Source: Sphingomonas sp. CBMAI 2297
GTDB lineage: Bacteria > Pseudomonadota > Alphaproteobacteria > Sphingomonadales > Sphingomonadaceae
Assembly (NCBI RefSeq): GCF_029870595.1
Contig: NZ_JAPDIR010000003.1
Location: 1-64,000 of the forward strand
Length of the DNA stretch: 64,000 bases
Direction of reading: 5' to 3'
Positions 24,093-33,511 of the stretch are shown in pieces (position 1 is the first letter of the stretch; every line of letters begins with the position of its first letter). A model generated the notes under the pieces. The model searched no databases, was not told the origin of the DNA, and was given only the letters and a program-made list of their open reading frames with translations. The position numbers were made by a program, and so were the translations under genes.

Positions 24093-24515
24093 ATGCGTGT
24101 GATGGTTCTGGTGAAGGCGACCGAGGACAGCGAAAAGGGCGTGATGCCCACCACCGAGCTGCTCGACGCGATGATGAAGTATAATGAGGAGCTGGTGAAG
24201 GCCGGCATCATGACCGGCGGCGACGGGCTCAAGCCCAGTTCCGCCGGCAAGCGGGTGGCGTTCGACGGGCCCGGCCGCACCGTGATCGACGGCCCCTTCG
24301 CCGAGACCCGCGAGCTCGTCGCGGGCTATTGGCTGTGGGAAGTCAAGGACATGGACGAAGCGGTCGAATGGGTGAAACGCTGCCCCAATCCCATGTTCGG
24401 GCCGAGCGAGATCGAAATCCGCCCCTTCTTCGAGATGGAGGATTTCGCCGAGATCGTCACGCCCGAGATCGCGGAGCGCGAAGCCCGGCTGCGCGCCGGA
24501 GCCGAAAGCCGCTGA
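24093..24515 (+). CDS. YCII/DGPF domain protein, second copy
   Basis: The protein has 140 residues and is closely similar to the gene before it: MRVMVLVKATEDSEKG, VIDGPFAETRELVAGY, KDMDEAVEWVKRCPNP, IEIRPFFEMEDFAEI. It has its own copy of the promoter motif, so the two are probably co-regulated but separately transcribed. The start at 24093 follows GGGAGA by six bases; an in-frame ATG at 24060 lies inside the hairpin loop and is unlikely. The sigma factor gene follows after 60 bases. Confidence 0.93.
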   Translation: MRVMVLVKATEDSEKGVMPTTELLDAMMKYNEELVKAGIMTGGDGLKPSSAGKRVAFDGPGRTVIDGPFAETRELVAGYWLWEVKDMDEAVEWVKRCPNPMFGPSEIEIRPFFEMEDFAEIVTPEIAEREARLRAGAESR

Positions 24516-24575
24516 CGCCGCACCGGTCGCCGCCCGCCGCTTGCCCTCGCCGCGCGTGAAGGTCAAACAGGCGGC

Positions 24576-25850
24576 GTGGCGGCGATCGATATCCAGCGCA
24601 CGATCGAAACGGTCTTCCGGATCGAACGGCCCCGGCTGATCGCCGGGCTCGCCCGGATGCTGCGCGATATGGGCCGGGCCGAGGAACTGGCCCAGGACGC
24701 GCTGGTGATCGCCCTCGCCGAATGGCCGGCGCGCGGCGTTCCGGACAATCCCGGCGCCTGGCTGATGGCGGCGGCCAAGCGCCGCGCGATCGACGGCCTG
24801 CGCCGCGACAAGATGCGCGCGCGCAAGCACGCGGAGATCGGCCGCGACCTGGAGACCGCGCGCGACACCAGCGTCGAGGACATGGAAGCCGCCATGGACG
24901 ACGATGTGGGCGACGAGCTGCTCGGCCTGATCTTCACCGCCTGCCACCCGGTACTCTCGCCCGATGCGCGGGCCGCACTCACGCTGCGGCTGGTCGGCGG
25001 CCTCGCCACCGACGAGATCGCCCGCGCCTTCCTCACGTCCGAGCCGACGATCGCCCAGCGCATCGTCCGCGCGAAGAGGACGATCGGCCAGGCCGGCCTT
25101 GCCTTCGAAGTGCCGCGCGGAAGCGAGCGCGCCGGCCGCCTCGCCTCGGTGCTGGAGGTGATCTACCTGATCTTCAACGAAGGCTATGCCGCCACCGCGG
25201 GCGAAGACCTGGTGCGGCCGGCGCTGTGCGGCGAGGCGCGGCGGCTCGGGCGCATCCTTGCCGGCCTGGCACCCGACGAGCCGGAGGTGCTCGGCCTGCT
25301 CGCGCTGATGGAGATCCAGTCCTCCCGCCTCGCCGCGCGCACCGCCCATGACGGATCGTTCGTGCCGCTGCCCGAGCAGAACCGTGCCCGCTGGGACCGC
25401 GGCATGATCGCGCGCGGGCTCGCCGCGCTCGACCGGGCCGAGGCGCTGGGCGGCGGCGACGGCCCCTATGCGCTGCAGGCCGCGCTGGCGGCCTGCCATG
25501 CCCGGGCGCTCACGCCGGAGGCGACCGACTGGCCGCGCATCGCCGGCCTCTACGACCGGTTGCGCCTGCGCCTCCCCTCCCCCGTCGTCGATCTCAATCG
25601 CGCGGTCGCCCATGCCATGGCCTTCGGGCCCGAGGCCGGCCTCGCCATTGCCGACCAGCTCGCCGACGCGGCGATGCTGCGCAACTATGCCCCGCTCCCC
25701 GCCGCGCGCGGCGACTTCCTGTTCCGCGCCGGCCGGCTGGCCGAGGCGAAGGCCGAGTTCGTCCGGGCGGCATCGCTCACCCGCAACGAAGGCGAAAGGC
25801 GTTTCCTGCTCGGACGGGCGGCCGCCTGCATGCCGGCCGATACCGCTTGA
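24576..25850 (+). CDS. ECF42-type RNA polymerase sigma factor
   Basis: The protein has 424 residues, far longer than a standard ECF factor. Region 2 (RLIAGLARMLRDMGRAEELA, QDALVIALAEWP, then AWLMAAAKRRAIDGLRRDK) and region 4 (TLRLVGGLATDEIARAFL and TIAQRIVRAKRTI) are followed by a ~200-residue helical C-terminal extension (from VPRGSERAGRLASVLEVIYL) of the SigJ/DUF6596-TPR type. No anti-sigma gene is present; in this group the extension is thought to control activity. GTG at 24576 is the start. The preceding DGPF genes and their shared promoter motif are its likely targets. Confidence 0.93.
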   Translation: MAAIDIQRTIETVFRIERPRLIAGLARMLRDMGRAEELAQDALVIALAEWPARGVPDNPGAWLMAAAKRRAIDGLRRDKMRARKHAEIGRDLETARDTSVEDMEAAMDDDVGDELLGLIFTACHPVLSPDARAALTLRLVGGLATDEIARAFLTSEPTIAQRIVRAKRTIGQAGLAFEVPRGSERAGRLASVLEVIYLIFNEGYAATAGEDLVRPALCGEARRLGRILAGLAPDEPEVLGLLALMEIQSSRLAARTAHDGSFVPLPEQNRARWDRGMIARGLAALDRAEALGGGDGPYALQAALAACHARALTPEATDWPRIAGLYDRLRLRLPSPVVDLNRAVAHAMAFGPEAGLAIADQLADAAMLRNYAPLPAARGDFLFRAGRLAEAKAEFVRAASLTRNEGERRFLLGRAAACMPADTA

Positions 25851-25861
25851 CGGCAGCGGGG

Positions 25862-26125
25862 CTATTCCCGCTCCAGCCGCCACGCCGCGTCGAGATATCG
25901 CTCCGCCGCCGCCTTGAGCGCGGGCTCCTTCTCAAAGGCCTGGGCCGGCAGGGGCGCGATGCCGAGCCCCTCCATCACCACCCAGAGCGCGAACTTGCGC
26001 GAAGGCTCCTGCTCCACGCCGAAATCGATGCGCAGCCGCTCCTCTCCGCGCGCGCGGACGGCATCGTCCAGCGCCTCGGGTTCGTCGGTGCCGAAATAAT
26101 GGTTGAGCAATGCGTCGAGGTCCAT
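25862..26125 (-). CDS. Small conserved-looking hypothetical protein
   Basis: The protein has 87 residues, acidic and soluble: MDLDALLNHYFGTDEPEAL, then REERL-like charged stretches, a hydrophobic FALWVVMEGLGIAPLPAQAF, and a C-terminal AAERYLDAAWRLERE helix. Codon use is that of a normal gene here. I do not recognise a family. The start codon lies inside a perfect 15-bp inverted repeat (26116-26152), with AGG in its loop as the only ribosome-binding candidate. The gene follows the sulfotransferase on the same strand after 46 bases and converges on the ECF42-type gene, with stop codons 11 bases apart. Confidence 0.65.
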   Translation of the reverse strand: MDLDALLNHYFGTDEPEALDDAVRARGEERLRIDFGVEQEPSRKFALWVVMEGLGIAPLPAQAFEKEPALKAAAERYLDAAWRLERE

Positions 26126-26152
26126 GCGCCCTACTTCGGCGCATGGACCTCG
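26116..26152 (-). repeat. Perfect 15-bp inverted repeat over a start codon
   Basis: CGAGGTCCATGCGCC (26116-26130) and GGCGCATGGACCTCG (26138-26152) are exact reverse complements with a 7-base centre. In the minus-strand RNA the second arm contains the ATG of the 87-residue gene, and the GUAGG that could bind the ribosome is at the loop edge. No T-run follows, so this is not an ordinary terminator for the upstream sulfotransferase gene. Confidence 0.85.
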
Positions 26153-26171
26153 ATCTGCAAGCGGCCGGCCG

Positions 26172-27098
26172 TTACGCCGCCGCGCCGCCTGCAAGCCATG
26201 TCGCGCATTCGGCGCCGAGCTCGGCCAGCGCCATGGCCTCGTACCGGGCCATGTCCTCGGCCGTCAGCGCTCCGGGCCACCGGCCATCGATGCCCTTGTC
26301 GATGAAGGTCTCCGCGCCACCGTCCCATAGCGCGCCGCCCAGCGGGGCGAGCTGGGGGGCGTTGGCCTTCATCCAGTCGAAGCCGCAATGGCGCAGGATG
26401 CGCGGCCAGCTCGTGGGATCGACTTCGATCTCGAGGAAATCGGCGATCCGGCGGATCTCGCCCGCCAGGTCGCGCCGCAGCGCCTCGAAATGGACGAGGT
26501 GGACATTGGGCAGGTCGCGGACCATCCACCAGCTCCGCACATTCTCCCAGAAGGGCCAGAAGGGCGCGCCGTCGCCATCAAGCCATTCGCGGAAATAGGC
26601 GCCGGCATCGGGATTGGCGCGCGGCACCGGGGGGCCGATCCGGCCGGGCGTGTCGTTGAGCATCGCATGCCAGGCGTCGGTCGCGTGCAGATGATGATCG
26701 TGCAGACTCCGCGCCACGTCGTGCCCGTCGCGCGCGACATGGATATACTTGGCCCTGGGGCTGAAGCGCAGCGCATCGATCGGCAGATGCGTCTTGAGGA
26801 TGCGGCGATGCGCCTGCGCCTCCAGCATGGCGAGCCTGGCCAGCACCGGCCCAACCCGCAGATCGACCCAGGGCGAGATATCCGCGATCGAAACCTCGGG
26901 ATCCCCGTTGAACACCAGCTGCGCGACGATCTGCTGCATCCAGGTGGTGCCCGACCTGGCATAGCCGGCGACCACCACATCGTCGCCACGGAACCGCAGA
27001 TCGTTCCAGATGGTCGAGTCGAAATGATGATTGTGCAGTTCGCGCAACTTGCGCGGGAACCTCGCCGGAACGGCCTCCGGCGCGAAGGTCACGGGCAT
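26172..27098 (-). CDS. PAPS-dependent sulfotransferase
   Basis: A 308-residue cytosolic enzyme of the aryl/alcohol sulfotransferase type. The 5'-phosphosulfate loop is YARSGTTWMQQ; the catalytic His is in LKTHLP; the 3'-phosphate motif is HVARDGHDVARSLHDH. The GxxGxxK motif near the C-terminus reads GIDGRWPG, so its Lys is replaced. It transfers sulfate from PAPS to a hydroxyl acceptor that cannot be predicted. The start at 27098 has AGGA eight bases upstream. The 180 bases before it are AT-richer than average but contain no promoter I would defend. Confidence 0.9.
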   Translation of the reverse strand: MPVTFAPEAVPARFPRKLRELHNHHFDSTIWNDLRFRGDDVVVAGYARSGTTWMQQIVAQLVFNGDPEVSIADISPWVDLRVGPVLARLAMLEAQAHRRILKTHLPIDALRFSPRAKYIHVARDGHDVARSLHDHHLHATDAWHAMLNDTPGRIGPPVPRANPDAGAYFREWLDGDGAPFWPFWENVRSWWMVRDLPNVHLVHFEALRRDLAGEIRRIADFLEIEVDPTSWPRILRHCGFDWMKANAPQLAPLGGALWDGGAETFIDKGIDGRWPGALTAEDMARYEAMALAELGAECATWLAGGAAA

Positions 27099-27278
27099 TT
27101 CGCTTGTCCTACTAGAGTTGCAGGGTGGACTATGAATGCAACACACCACGGTCAATCAGCAAATCGCGCCATGCCTTACCAAGAACAACGCGAGTCATAG
27201 CCAAGTGTTATGCGATCCCGGCTCAACTAAACCTGATCTATAGATTACAATTCTTTCACCTGCGCCGGATTGCCGCCC

Positions 27279-28451
27279 TCAGAACTCCAGCGTCGTGCGC
27301 AAGGTGATCACCGTGACGCGCGGCGCATCCTCGTCACCGCCGCGATTCCAGATGAACTGCAGGTCCGGCTGCAAGGTCAGGAAACTGGCGAGCTGGTCCG
27401 AATAGGTCAGCTCGATCGCATTCTCCGCCGTGGCGGTGCGGACGCCGCCGGCGCGCAGCAAATCGCGATAGCGGTCCGCGAGATAGGCCTGGTTCATACC
27501 GATCGAGAACTGGCTGTCGTCGCGGCCGGGCACGACATGGGCCACGCGCAAGCCCGCCTGCCAGCCGCCCTTGTAGGGCGTGGTCCTGCCGTCCGATATC
27601 CCGGCGCGGGCGAACAGGCTGGCGGCGAAAGGCGCGTCCCGGCCGCCCAGTGCCTTCTCGGCAATCACATAGGCCCCCCGCGCCTTGCGGCGCACCGGAT
27701 TGCCGGCATCGTCGGTATCGGCGATGTCGTCCTGTCGCCGGGTATAGCCCCAGGCGCCGAGCGCCAGCTTGTCGCCGTCCTTCTCCACCCCCGCTTCGCC
27801 GATCAGCAGCGCGCCGTGCTGGAAATCGAGCGCCGAGCCGCGATCGTCGCCCAGCGCGCCCGCCGTGGCGTTCAGCACCGCGACGCGCGCGAAGCCCACG
27901 CCGCCGAAACGCTGCTCGACGCGGATCGCCAATGCCGTGGTCGGAAAGATCGAGGGGCCGTTGGGGCCGGTAGCCGCGATCTCCGAGCCGACGCCGAAGG
28001 CCGGTGCGAGCAACAGGCCCGACGCCTCGCTGGCATAGAATTCGCTGTTGAGGTCATAGAGGCCGGCCCGCACCGTCGTCGCGGTGCCCAGCTTCTGCTC
28101 CACCCAGACCTCGAACAGGCGCAGCTTGGGCGAGGCGACTTCGATATTGTCGACGCCCTGCAGCGTGCCCGCCACATCGTTGGGCCGGCCGCCGAAATTG
28201 TTGAGCAGGCCGATATGGAAGCGCGCGCTCTTCCAGCCGACCAGCCGCGCCAGATCTCCATCCGCCTCGATGTTCAGGTCGTCGAGCCCGAAGCTGCGCA
28301 TCCGGCGGCCATCGGCGCTCACGCCCGACAGGTCGACGCGATAGGTCGCGCCGATATCCAGGGCAGGATCGCCGGCTTCCTGTGCCAGCGCCGATGTCGA
28401 AAAAAGCAATGCGAGCGCAGTCGAGCCCCCGCCAAGCGTCGTCCTACCCAT
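27279..28451 (-). CDS. OprB-type carbohydrate porin
   Basis: A 390-residue outer-membrane protein with a signal peptide (cleavage after STSALA) and a C-terminal phenylalanine (TLRTTLEF), typical for barrel proteins. The strands and the block NNFGGRPNDVAGTLQGVDNI, followed by FEVWVEQKLG and GLYDLNSEFYASEASGLLLA, are characteristic of OprB-like carbohydrate-selective porins. A late AIELTYSDQLASFLTLQPDL also fits. It lets sugars cross the outer membrane. It is a single gene with divergent transcription from the chemoreceptor. Confidence 0.9.
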   Translation of the reverse strand: MGRTTLGGGSTALALLFSTSALAQEAGDPALDIGATYRVDLSGVSADGRRMRSFGLDDLNIEADGDLARLVGWKSARFHIGLLNNFGGRPNDVAGTLQGVDNIEVASPKLRLFEVWVEQKLGTATTVRAGLYDLNSEFYASEASGLLLAPAFGVGSEIAATGPNGPSIFPTTALAIRVEQRFGGVGFARVAVLNATAGALGDDRGSALDFQHGALLIGEAGVEKDGDKLALGAWGYTRRQDDIADTDDAGNPVRRKARGAYVIAEKALGGRDAPFAASLFARAGISDGRTTPYKGGWQAGLRVAHVVPGRDDSQFSIGMNQAYLADRYRDLLRAGGVRTATAENAIELTYSDQLASFLTLQPDLQFIWNRGGDEDAPRVTVITLRTTLEF

Positions 28452-28578
28452 GTTTCAGCCCCGCGTTGTGAAACCCCCCGGACACAATAATAGAGGGCTC
28501 CCGCCGAGCCGCGGGCCGCTCCCCCTATAATTGGCTCGGAGGCGGACGCCGCGGAGGCTTCCGCGCGGGAGATTTCTC

Positions 28579-30339
28579 GTGAAGATCACGTCGCTGAACA
28601 AAGCCACGACGCAGGCCGCCGCCGTTTTGATCGGCATCGCCGCCCTTTCCGGAGGGACCGGCCTCTTCATCGTGGCGAAGGAAAATGCCGCCATCGCCGA
28701 ACAGGCGATCGCGGCGAACCTCCTCCAGAACCATATGGAAGCCGACATGATGCACGACGCGGTGCGCGCGGATGTGCTCGGCGCGCTGCTCGGCGGCGGC
28801 GACGCCGCCCGCCAGCAGACGCTGAGCGACCTCAAGGAGCATCTCGACACCCTGTCCCGGGCAATCGACAAGGACGCCGCCTTCACGGGTGCCGAGAGCA
28901 TCGTCGCCGCGACCAGCAAGCTCAAGGCGCCGATGGACGCCTATGCCGCCGCCGCGCAGAAGATCGTCGAGTCCGCCGGCAGCGATCCGGTCGCCGCGCG
29001 TGCGCAACTGCCGGCCTTCATGGAACAGTTCCGCGCGCTCGAGAAATCGATGGGAGCCGCTTCGGACGCGATCGACAGCCATGCACACCAGGTCGCCGCC
29101 AGCTCGGCCACGCTCGGCACCGTGGCGATGATCATCCTGTCCATCACCCTGCTCGCCGGCATGGGCACGGCCTTCCTGCTCGCCCAGGTCGCGCGCCGCC
29201 TGCTCGTCCGTCCGCTGCTCGATCTTGCCGACACGATGCGCGCGCTGGACGGGGGCGACCTGTCGGTCCGCGTGCCGCACGCCGATCGCGAGGACGAACT
29301 GGGCGGGATGGCCCAGGCGATCGACGCCTTCCGCGACAAGCTCAAGGCCGCCGAGGCCGCCAAGGAGGCGCAGACGCGCCTGATCGTCGATACGGTCGGC
29401 ACCAGCCTCGACGCGCTGGCGCGTGGCGATCTCAGCGTCGAGATCGAGGCCGAACTCACCGGGCCCTTCGCCGCGCTCAAGCGCAGCTTCAACGATGCCG
29501 CGCAGGGCCTGCGGGCGCTGATCGGCAATGTCGTGACCGGCACCGAGAACATCCGCACCGGCGCGAGCGAGATCGCCTCGGCCTCGGAGGATCTTGCCCG
29601 CCGTACCGAGAGCAATGCCGCAAGCCTGGAAGAGACTTCCGCCGCCATCCACGCGATCGATCACCGCCTCAAGTCGATCGCGCTCTCGGCCAATGAGACG
29701 CTGTCGCGCGCCGATGGCGCCATCGCCGTGGTCGGCAACGGCCGTGCGATCGCGGATGAAGCGGTGCAGGCGATGACGCGCGTGTCGGAGTCCGCCAAGG
29801 GCATCGACGGCGTGATCGAGGGGCTGGACAAGATCGCCTTCCAGACGCGGGTGCTCGCGATGAACGCGGCGGTGGAAGCGGGCCGCGCCGGCGAGGCGGG
29901 GCGCGGCTTCGCGGTCGTCGCCGATCTGGTCTCGGCCCTGGCGATGCGGGCGGAGGAAGAGGCCGGCCGCGCCCGCGACCAGCTGACCGCGACCCAGGCC
30001 GACATCGTCGCCGCGGTGGACGCGGTGCAGAAGGTCGACGGCGCCCTTTCCGACATCTCCGGCGATGTCGGCCAGGTCCACGCCCTGATCGGCACCATGG
30101 CGGAGGACAACAACGCCCAGTCGCATGCGATCAGCCAGGTGAGCGACGCGGTCGGCGACATGGATCGCGGCACCCAGCAGAACGCCGCGATGGTCGAGGA
30201 GACTTCCGCTGCCGCGCGCAACCTCACCCGGGAAGTCGACACACTGGCCGACAGCGCCGCGAGCTTCACCATCGTCGCGCCGCAAGGCCATCGCCCCGCC
30301 GGGCAGCGCCCGGGAGTGAACGGCTCCACGCTGCACTAG
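28579..30339 (+). CDS. Methyl-accepting chemotaxis protein
   Basis: The protein has 586 residues. A first membrane segment (AAVLIGIAALSGGTGLFIVA), a ~150-residue helical periplasmic region, a second segment near 180-200, HAMP (RPLLDLADTMRALDGGDLSV), a second HAMP-like repeat (LDALARGDLSVEIEAELTG), then the signalling hairpin. The tip reads DKIAFQTRVLAMNAAVEAGR rather than the usual QTNLLALNAAVEAAR, and the return helix has LVSALAMRAEEEAGRARD. GTG at 28579 is chosen for a GGGAG eight bases upstream. No CheA/CheW/CheR genes are nearby, and no obvious C-terminal CheR-binding pentapeptide is present. Confidence 0.9.
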   Translation: MKITSLNKATTQAAAVLIGIAALSGGTGLFIVAKENAAIAEQAIAANLLQNHMEADMMHDAVRADVLGALLGGGDAARQQTLSDLKEHLDTLSRAIDKDAAFTGAESIVAATSKLKAPMDAYAAAAQKIVESAGSDPVAARAQLPAFMEQFRALEKSMGAASDAIDSHAHQVAASSATLGTVAMIILSITLLAGMGTAFLLAQVARRLLVRPLLDLADTMRALDGGDLSVRVPHADREDELGGMAQAIDAFRDKLKAAEAAKEAQTRLIVDTVGTSLDALARGDLSVEIEAELTGPFAALKRSFNDAAQGLRALIGNVVTGTENIRTGASEIASASEDLARRTESNAASLEETSAAIHAIDHRLKSIALSANETLSRADGAIAVVGNGRAIADEAVQAMTRVSESAKGIDGVIEGLDKIAFQTRVLAMNAAVEAGRAGEAGRGFAVVADLVSALAMRAEEEAGRARDQLTATQADIVAAVDAVQKVDGALSDISGDVGQVHALIGTMAEDNNAQSHAISQVSDAVGDMDRGTQQNAAMVEETSAAARNLTREVDTLADSAASFTIVAPQGHRPAGQRPGVNGSTLH

Positions 30340-30388
30340 GGTGGGAACGCATGTAACTCTTTGAGTTTATACAGATAACATTCTCATT

Positions 30389-30418
30389 CCGTCATCCCCG
30401 CCTCCGCGGGGATGACGG
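30389..30418. repeat. REP-like palindrome
   Basis: CCGTCATCCCCGC (30389-30401) and GCGGGGATGACGG (30406-30418) form a perfect 13-bp stem with a CTCC loop. It matches the common GTCATCCC...GGGATGAC class of dispersed bacterial palindromes; a related copy lies at 55094-55131. It sits between the chemoreceptor end and the TonB receptor end, in the only gene-free stretch there, and may also serve as a transcript end. Confidence 0.75.
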
Positions 30419-30503
30419 TGGGGCATATGAGTCCCCAACCCGGCCGAAAGCGCCGGCGCGGTCCATGCCGCGCCGGCTCTCCTCGTTCCTCGTGCCGCCG
30501 CGA

Positions 30504-33278
30504 TCAGAACCTGATCTTCGCGCCGAACTTGCCGGTGAAGCTATAGTCCTCATATTGCAGCAGCCGCGAGCGGCCCGCGAAGTTGCGATAGGCGTAATAG
30601 GGCTCGTTGGTGAGGTTGATCAGGTCGCCGAAGACCTGGATGTTCTTGGTGATCCAGTATTTGGCGCTGATATCGAGCTGGAAGTGATCGGTGACATAAC
30701 GATCCTCGGTCGCATCGTCGCCCAGCTCGTCGAGATATTTGTCGCGATAGGTGCCGGCGACACGGAAGGAGATCGGCCCCTTCTCATAGCCCAGCACGAC
30801 GTTGAACGTGTTCCGCGCCGACGAAGGCAGCGGAATCACCCGGGGATCGCCGATGTCGCCATCCTTGAGCACCGTGCCCTTGGCGTCGGTGAAGGTATAG
30901 TTGATCTGGGTCAGCAGCCCGCTCAGCGCCCCCGGCAGGAAGCTGTAGACCTGGCTGTAGCTGAACTCGACGCCGTTGATGCGCGCGCTCGGCCCGTTGT
31001 AGGGGACCAGCGCCTGATCGAGGGTGCGTCCGTTATAGGCATAGTCCTCATATACGCGGTCGACGATGTAGTTCTTGATGTCCTTGTGGAAATAGCCGAG
31101 CGACAGGCCGCCGCCCTTGCCGAAATAATATTCCGCCGAGGCATCGAAGTTCCACGCCTTGTAGGGCTGGAGGTTCGGGTTGCCGAACTCGCCCTCATCG
31201 TCCTCGATCACCACGCGCGGGGCCAGCTTCGAGAATTTCGGGCGCACCAGGCTGCGATAGCCGGCCGCGCGCAGGACCAGGCCGTCGGTCGGCTCGAAGC
31301 GCGTGGTCAGGCTGGGCAGCCAGTCGGTATAGCTGCGGGTGACGCGGATCGGCGTCACCGTCCCGGCGTCCAGGTCCAGCACCTGGCCATGGATGTCGTT
31401 ATGGGTGCGCTCCATGCGCACGCCGCCGATCACGCGGATCTTGGCGCTGTCCCAGCGGGCGAGCAGATAGCCGGCCGAGACGTCTTCCTTCACCTTGTAG
31501 TCGGAGTCGTTCGAGCTTTCGAAGGTGTCGCCTTCGTCCAGCGCGAACAGGCTGCGATTGGCGTCGAAATAGGTGCGGAACGCAGTCTTCGACAGCGCCG
31601 GCTCGATGTTCGCCAGGTCATAGTCCTGCGGGCCGAGCAGGTCCCGCATGGTCAGGTCGCCCGGGCCGTCATATTCATAAACGTCGATGTTCGCGTTGTA
31701 GCGCTTGGTGCGCCAGCGGAACTTGGCGCCGCCCTGCACCGTGAACTCGCCCGCGCCGGTCGCGAAGGTCTTGGCGAGGTCCGCCTTGGCCGCCCATTCG
31801 GTATCGACCGAATCGCTCAGCGTCGTGCGCTCGAGCTTGTCGAACGCATATCCCGTCGGATCGACGAACGCCGCTTGGCCCGCCACGATATTGTAGCGGG
31901 TCTTCATGGGGTCGCCATAGTCGAAGGCGACGACGAAATTGTCGCCATCGTCGAACTTGCGCTCGAACGCGGCCGGATCGATCGAGCCGTTCTCGCGCTC
32001 GCTCGACCGGGCCCAGCTGCCCGAATAGTTGAGCCGCCAGCCATTGGCCTTGGTCTCGCCGCCCAGCGTGACCGACTTGATCTCCTGGCGCTCGAAGCGA
32101 TCCTTGAGGTCGCGCGTGACCGTGATCTCGCCGTCCCGGGAATCGAAGGTGGCGCCGGTGGCGGTGCCGCCGGAGGGCGATTCGTCCATCTCGAAGGTCA
32201 GCCGGCGGCGATATTCCTGATCGTCGAAGCGCGAATACAGGCCGCGCGCATAGAGCGTGGTGGTCTCGCTGGGCTTGAAATCGAGCGACAGCGACGAGCT
32301 GAAGCGCTTACGCTCCACGTCATAGTCGCGATATTCCACGGTGTCGGCATAAGCGTTGCCGCCATCCTCGTCCCAGCCGTCCATCTCCTCATTGTTGGTC
32401 GCGAACTTGCGCTGATAATAGGAGACGCCGCCGGCGATGCCGAAATTGTCGGTGATGCGGGTCGAGAAATCGAAGCTCGCCTTGGGCGTCACCGTCTCGC
32501 GCAGATTGTTGTAGCTGCCCTCGATCGAGGCGGTCAGCAGGTCCTTCTTGCGGGCGAAGGCGCTCACCGTGTTGATCTCGATCGACGCGCCGATCGTATC
32601 GGCGTCCATGTCCGGCGTGAGGGACTTCTTGACCTCGATCGATTCAATCGTGTCGCTCGAGATCACATCGAGCGCGACCGAGCGGACATCGGATTCCGGC
32701 GCGGGCAGGCGCGTGCCGTTGACCGAGGTGCCGTTGAGCTCCGGATCGAGGCCGCGGACCGAGACGAAGCGGCCCTCACCCTGGTCGTTCAGGATGTTGA
32801 TGCCGGGCAGGCGGCGGAGCGATTCCGCCACGTTCTGGTCGGGGAACTGGCCGACCGCGTCGCGAGTCAGCACGCTCTCCACGCCGTCGGCGGCGCGCTG
32901 GCGCGAGAGCGAACCGAGCAGGTTGGCGCGCTGGCCGACCACCAGGATCTGGCTGCCCGCCGTGCCGAGCACCAGGTCCTGCCGGAGCACACCGCTCTCG
33001 GGCACCACGATCCTCACCTCGCTCGCGGGCACGCCGGCAAATTCGGCGCGCAGCGTATAGGTGCCGGCCGGCACGTCGCCAAAGCGGAAGCTGCCCGAAG
33101 CGTCGGCTTCGGTGGTACGGCGCAGCTCAACGATGGTGACGCGCGCGCCCTGCAGGTTGCGGGTGCCGCTCGCCTCGGAAACATTGCCGGTCACGTCATG
33201 GGCGTGCGCGGCGACCGGTGCGGCGAAGAGCACGGCGCCAAACAGCAGGCGCGTGCGGAGAGACGGTTGACGAAACAT
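30504..33278 (-). CDS. TonB-dependent receptor, Caulobacter/Xanthomonas type
   Basis: The protein has 924 residues: signal peptide ending HAHA, an N-terminal carboxypeptidase-regulatory-like domain (DVTGNVSEASGTRNLQGARV), then the plug and the barrel. The plug block FPDQNVAESLRRLPGINI, FVSVRGLDPELNGTSVNG and SLTPDMDADTIGASIEINT are diagnostic of the TonB-Xanth-Caul family, many members of which import oligosaccharides. The C-terminal Phe of GKFGAKIRF is typical of barrels. AAGGGGG nine bases upstream supports the start. No sugar-degrading enzymes or regulator adjoin, so the substrate stays open. Confidence 0.95.
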   Translation of the reverse strand: MFRQPSLRTRLLFGAVLFAAPVAAHAHDVTGNVSEASGTRNLQGARVTIVELRRTTEADASGSFRFGDVPAGTYTLRAEFAGVPASEVRIVVPESGVLRQDLVLGTAGSQILVVGQRANLLGSLSRQRAADGVESVLTRDAVGQFPDQNVAESLRRLPGINILNDQGEGRFVSVRGLDPELNGTSVNGTRLPAPESDVRSVALDVISSDTIESIEVKKSLTPDMDADTIGASIEINTVSAFARKKDLLTASIEGSYNNLRETVTPKASFDFSTRITDNFGIAGGVSYYQRKFATNNEEMDGWDEDGGNAYADTVEYRDYDVERKRFSSSLSLDFKPSETTTLYARGLYSRFDDQEYRRRLTFEMDESPSGGTATGATFDSRDGEITVTRDLKDRFERQEIKSVTLGGETKANGWRLNYSGSWARSSERENGSIDPAAFERKFDDGDNFVVAFDYGDPMKTRYNIVAGQAAFVDPTGYAFDKLERTTLSDSVDTEWAAKADLAKTFATGAGEFTVQGGAKFRWRTKRYNANIDVYEYDGPGDLTMRDLLGPQDYDLANIEPALSKTAFRTYFDANRSLFALDEGDTFESSNDSDYKVKEDVSAGYLLARWDSAKIRVIGGVRMERTHNDIHGQVLDLDAGTVTPIRVTRSYTDWLPSLTTRFEPTDGLVLRAAGYRSLVRPKFSKLAPRVVIEDDEGEFGNPNLQPYKAWNFDASAEYYFGKGGGLSLGYFHKDIKNYIVDRVYEDYAYNGRTLDQALVPYNGPSARINGVEFSYSQVYSFLPGALSGLLTQINYTFTDAKGTVLKDGDIGDPRVIPLPSSARNTFNVVLGYEKGPISFRVAGTYRDKYLDELGDDATEDRYVTDHFQLDISAKYWITKNIQVFGDLINLTNEPYYAYRNFAGRSRLLQYEDYSFTGKFGAKIRF

Positions 33279-33511
33279 GAAATCGGACCCCCTTCGATGT
33301 GCACGGGCCCGGTTGCGTCAGATCATGAATGGTACATTTCTTATTGGAGACAATTCAGTGACACCACCCTAAGCCATTGCCTTGGCAAGAATCTTTGTCG
33401 CGAACCGCCATCGTGCATTTTGCTGCGGCCCAGTATCGGGCATCGTCGGAAACATTTCGCCCCCGTCCACGCCCGTTGCGCCGCGTTTCGCGGGGGCGTA
33501 TCTGCGCGGCC

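Noticed and set aside
27099..27278. A possible promoter (TTGACC and CATAGT) for the sulfotransferase.
   Set aside because: Spacing is wrong for every pairing of boxes I tried. The region is AT-richer, but I cannot support a specific site.
30389..30418. The palindrome as part of a CRISPR array.
   Set aside because: A single copy without spacer-repeat periodicity; it fits the dispersed REP class.
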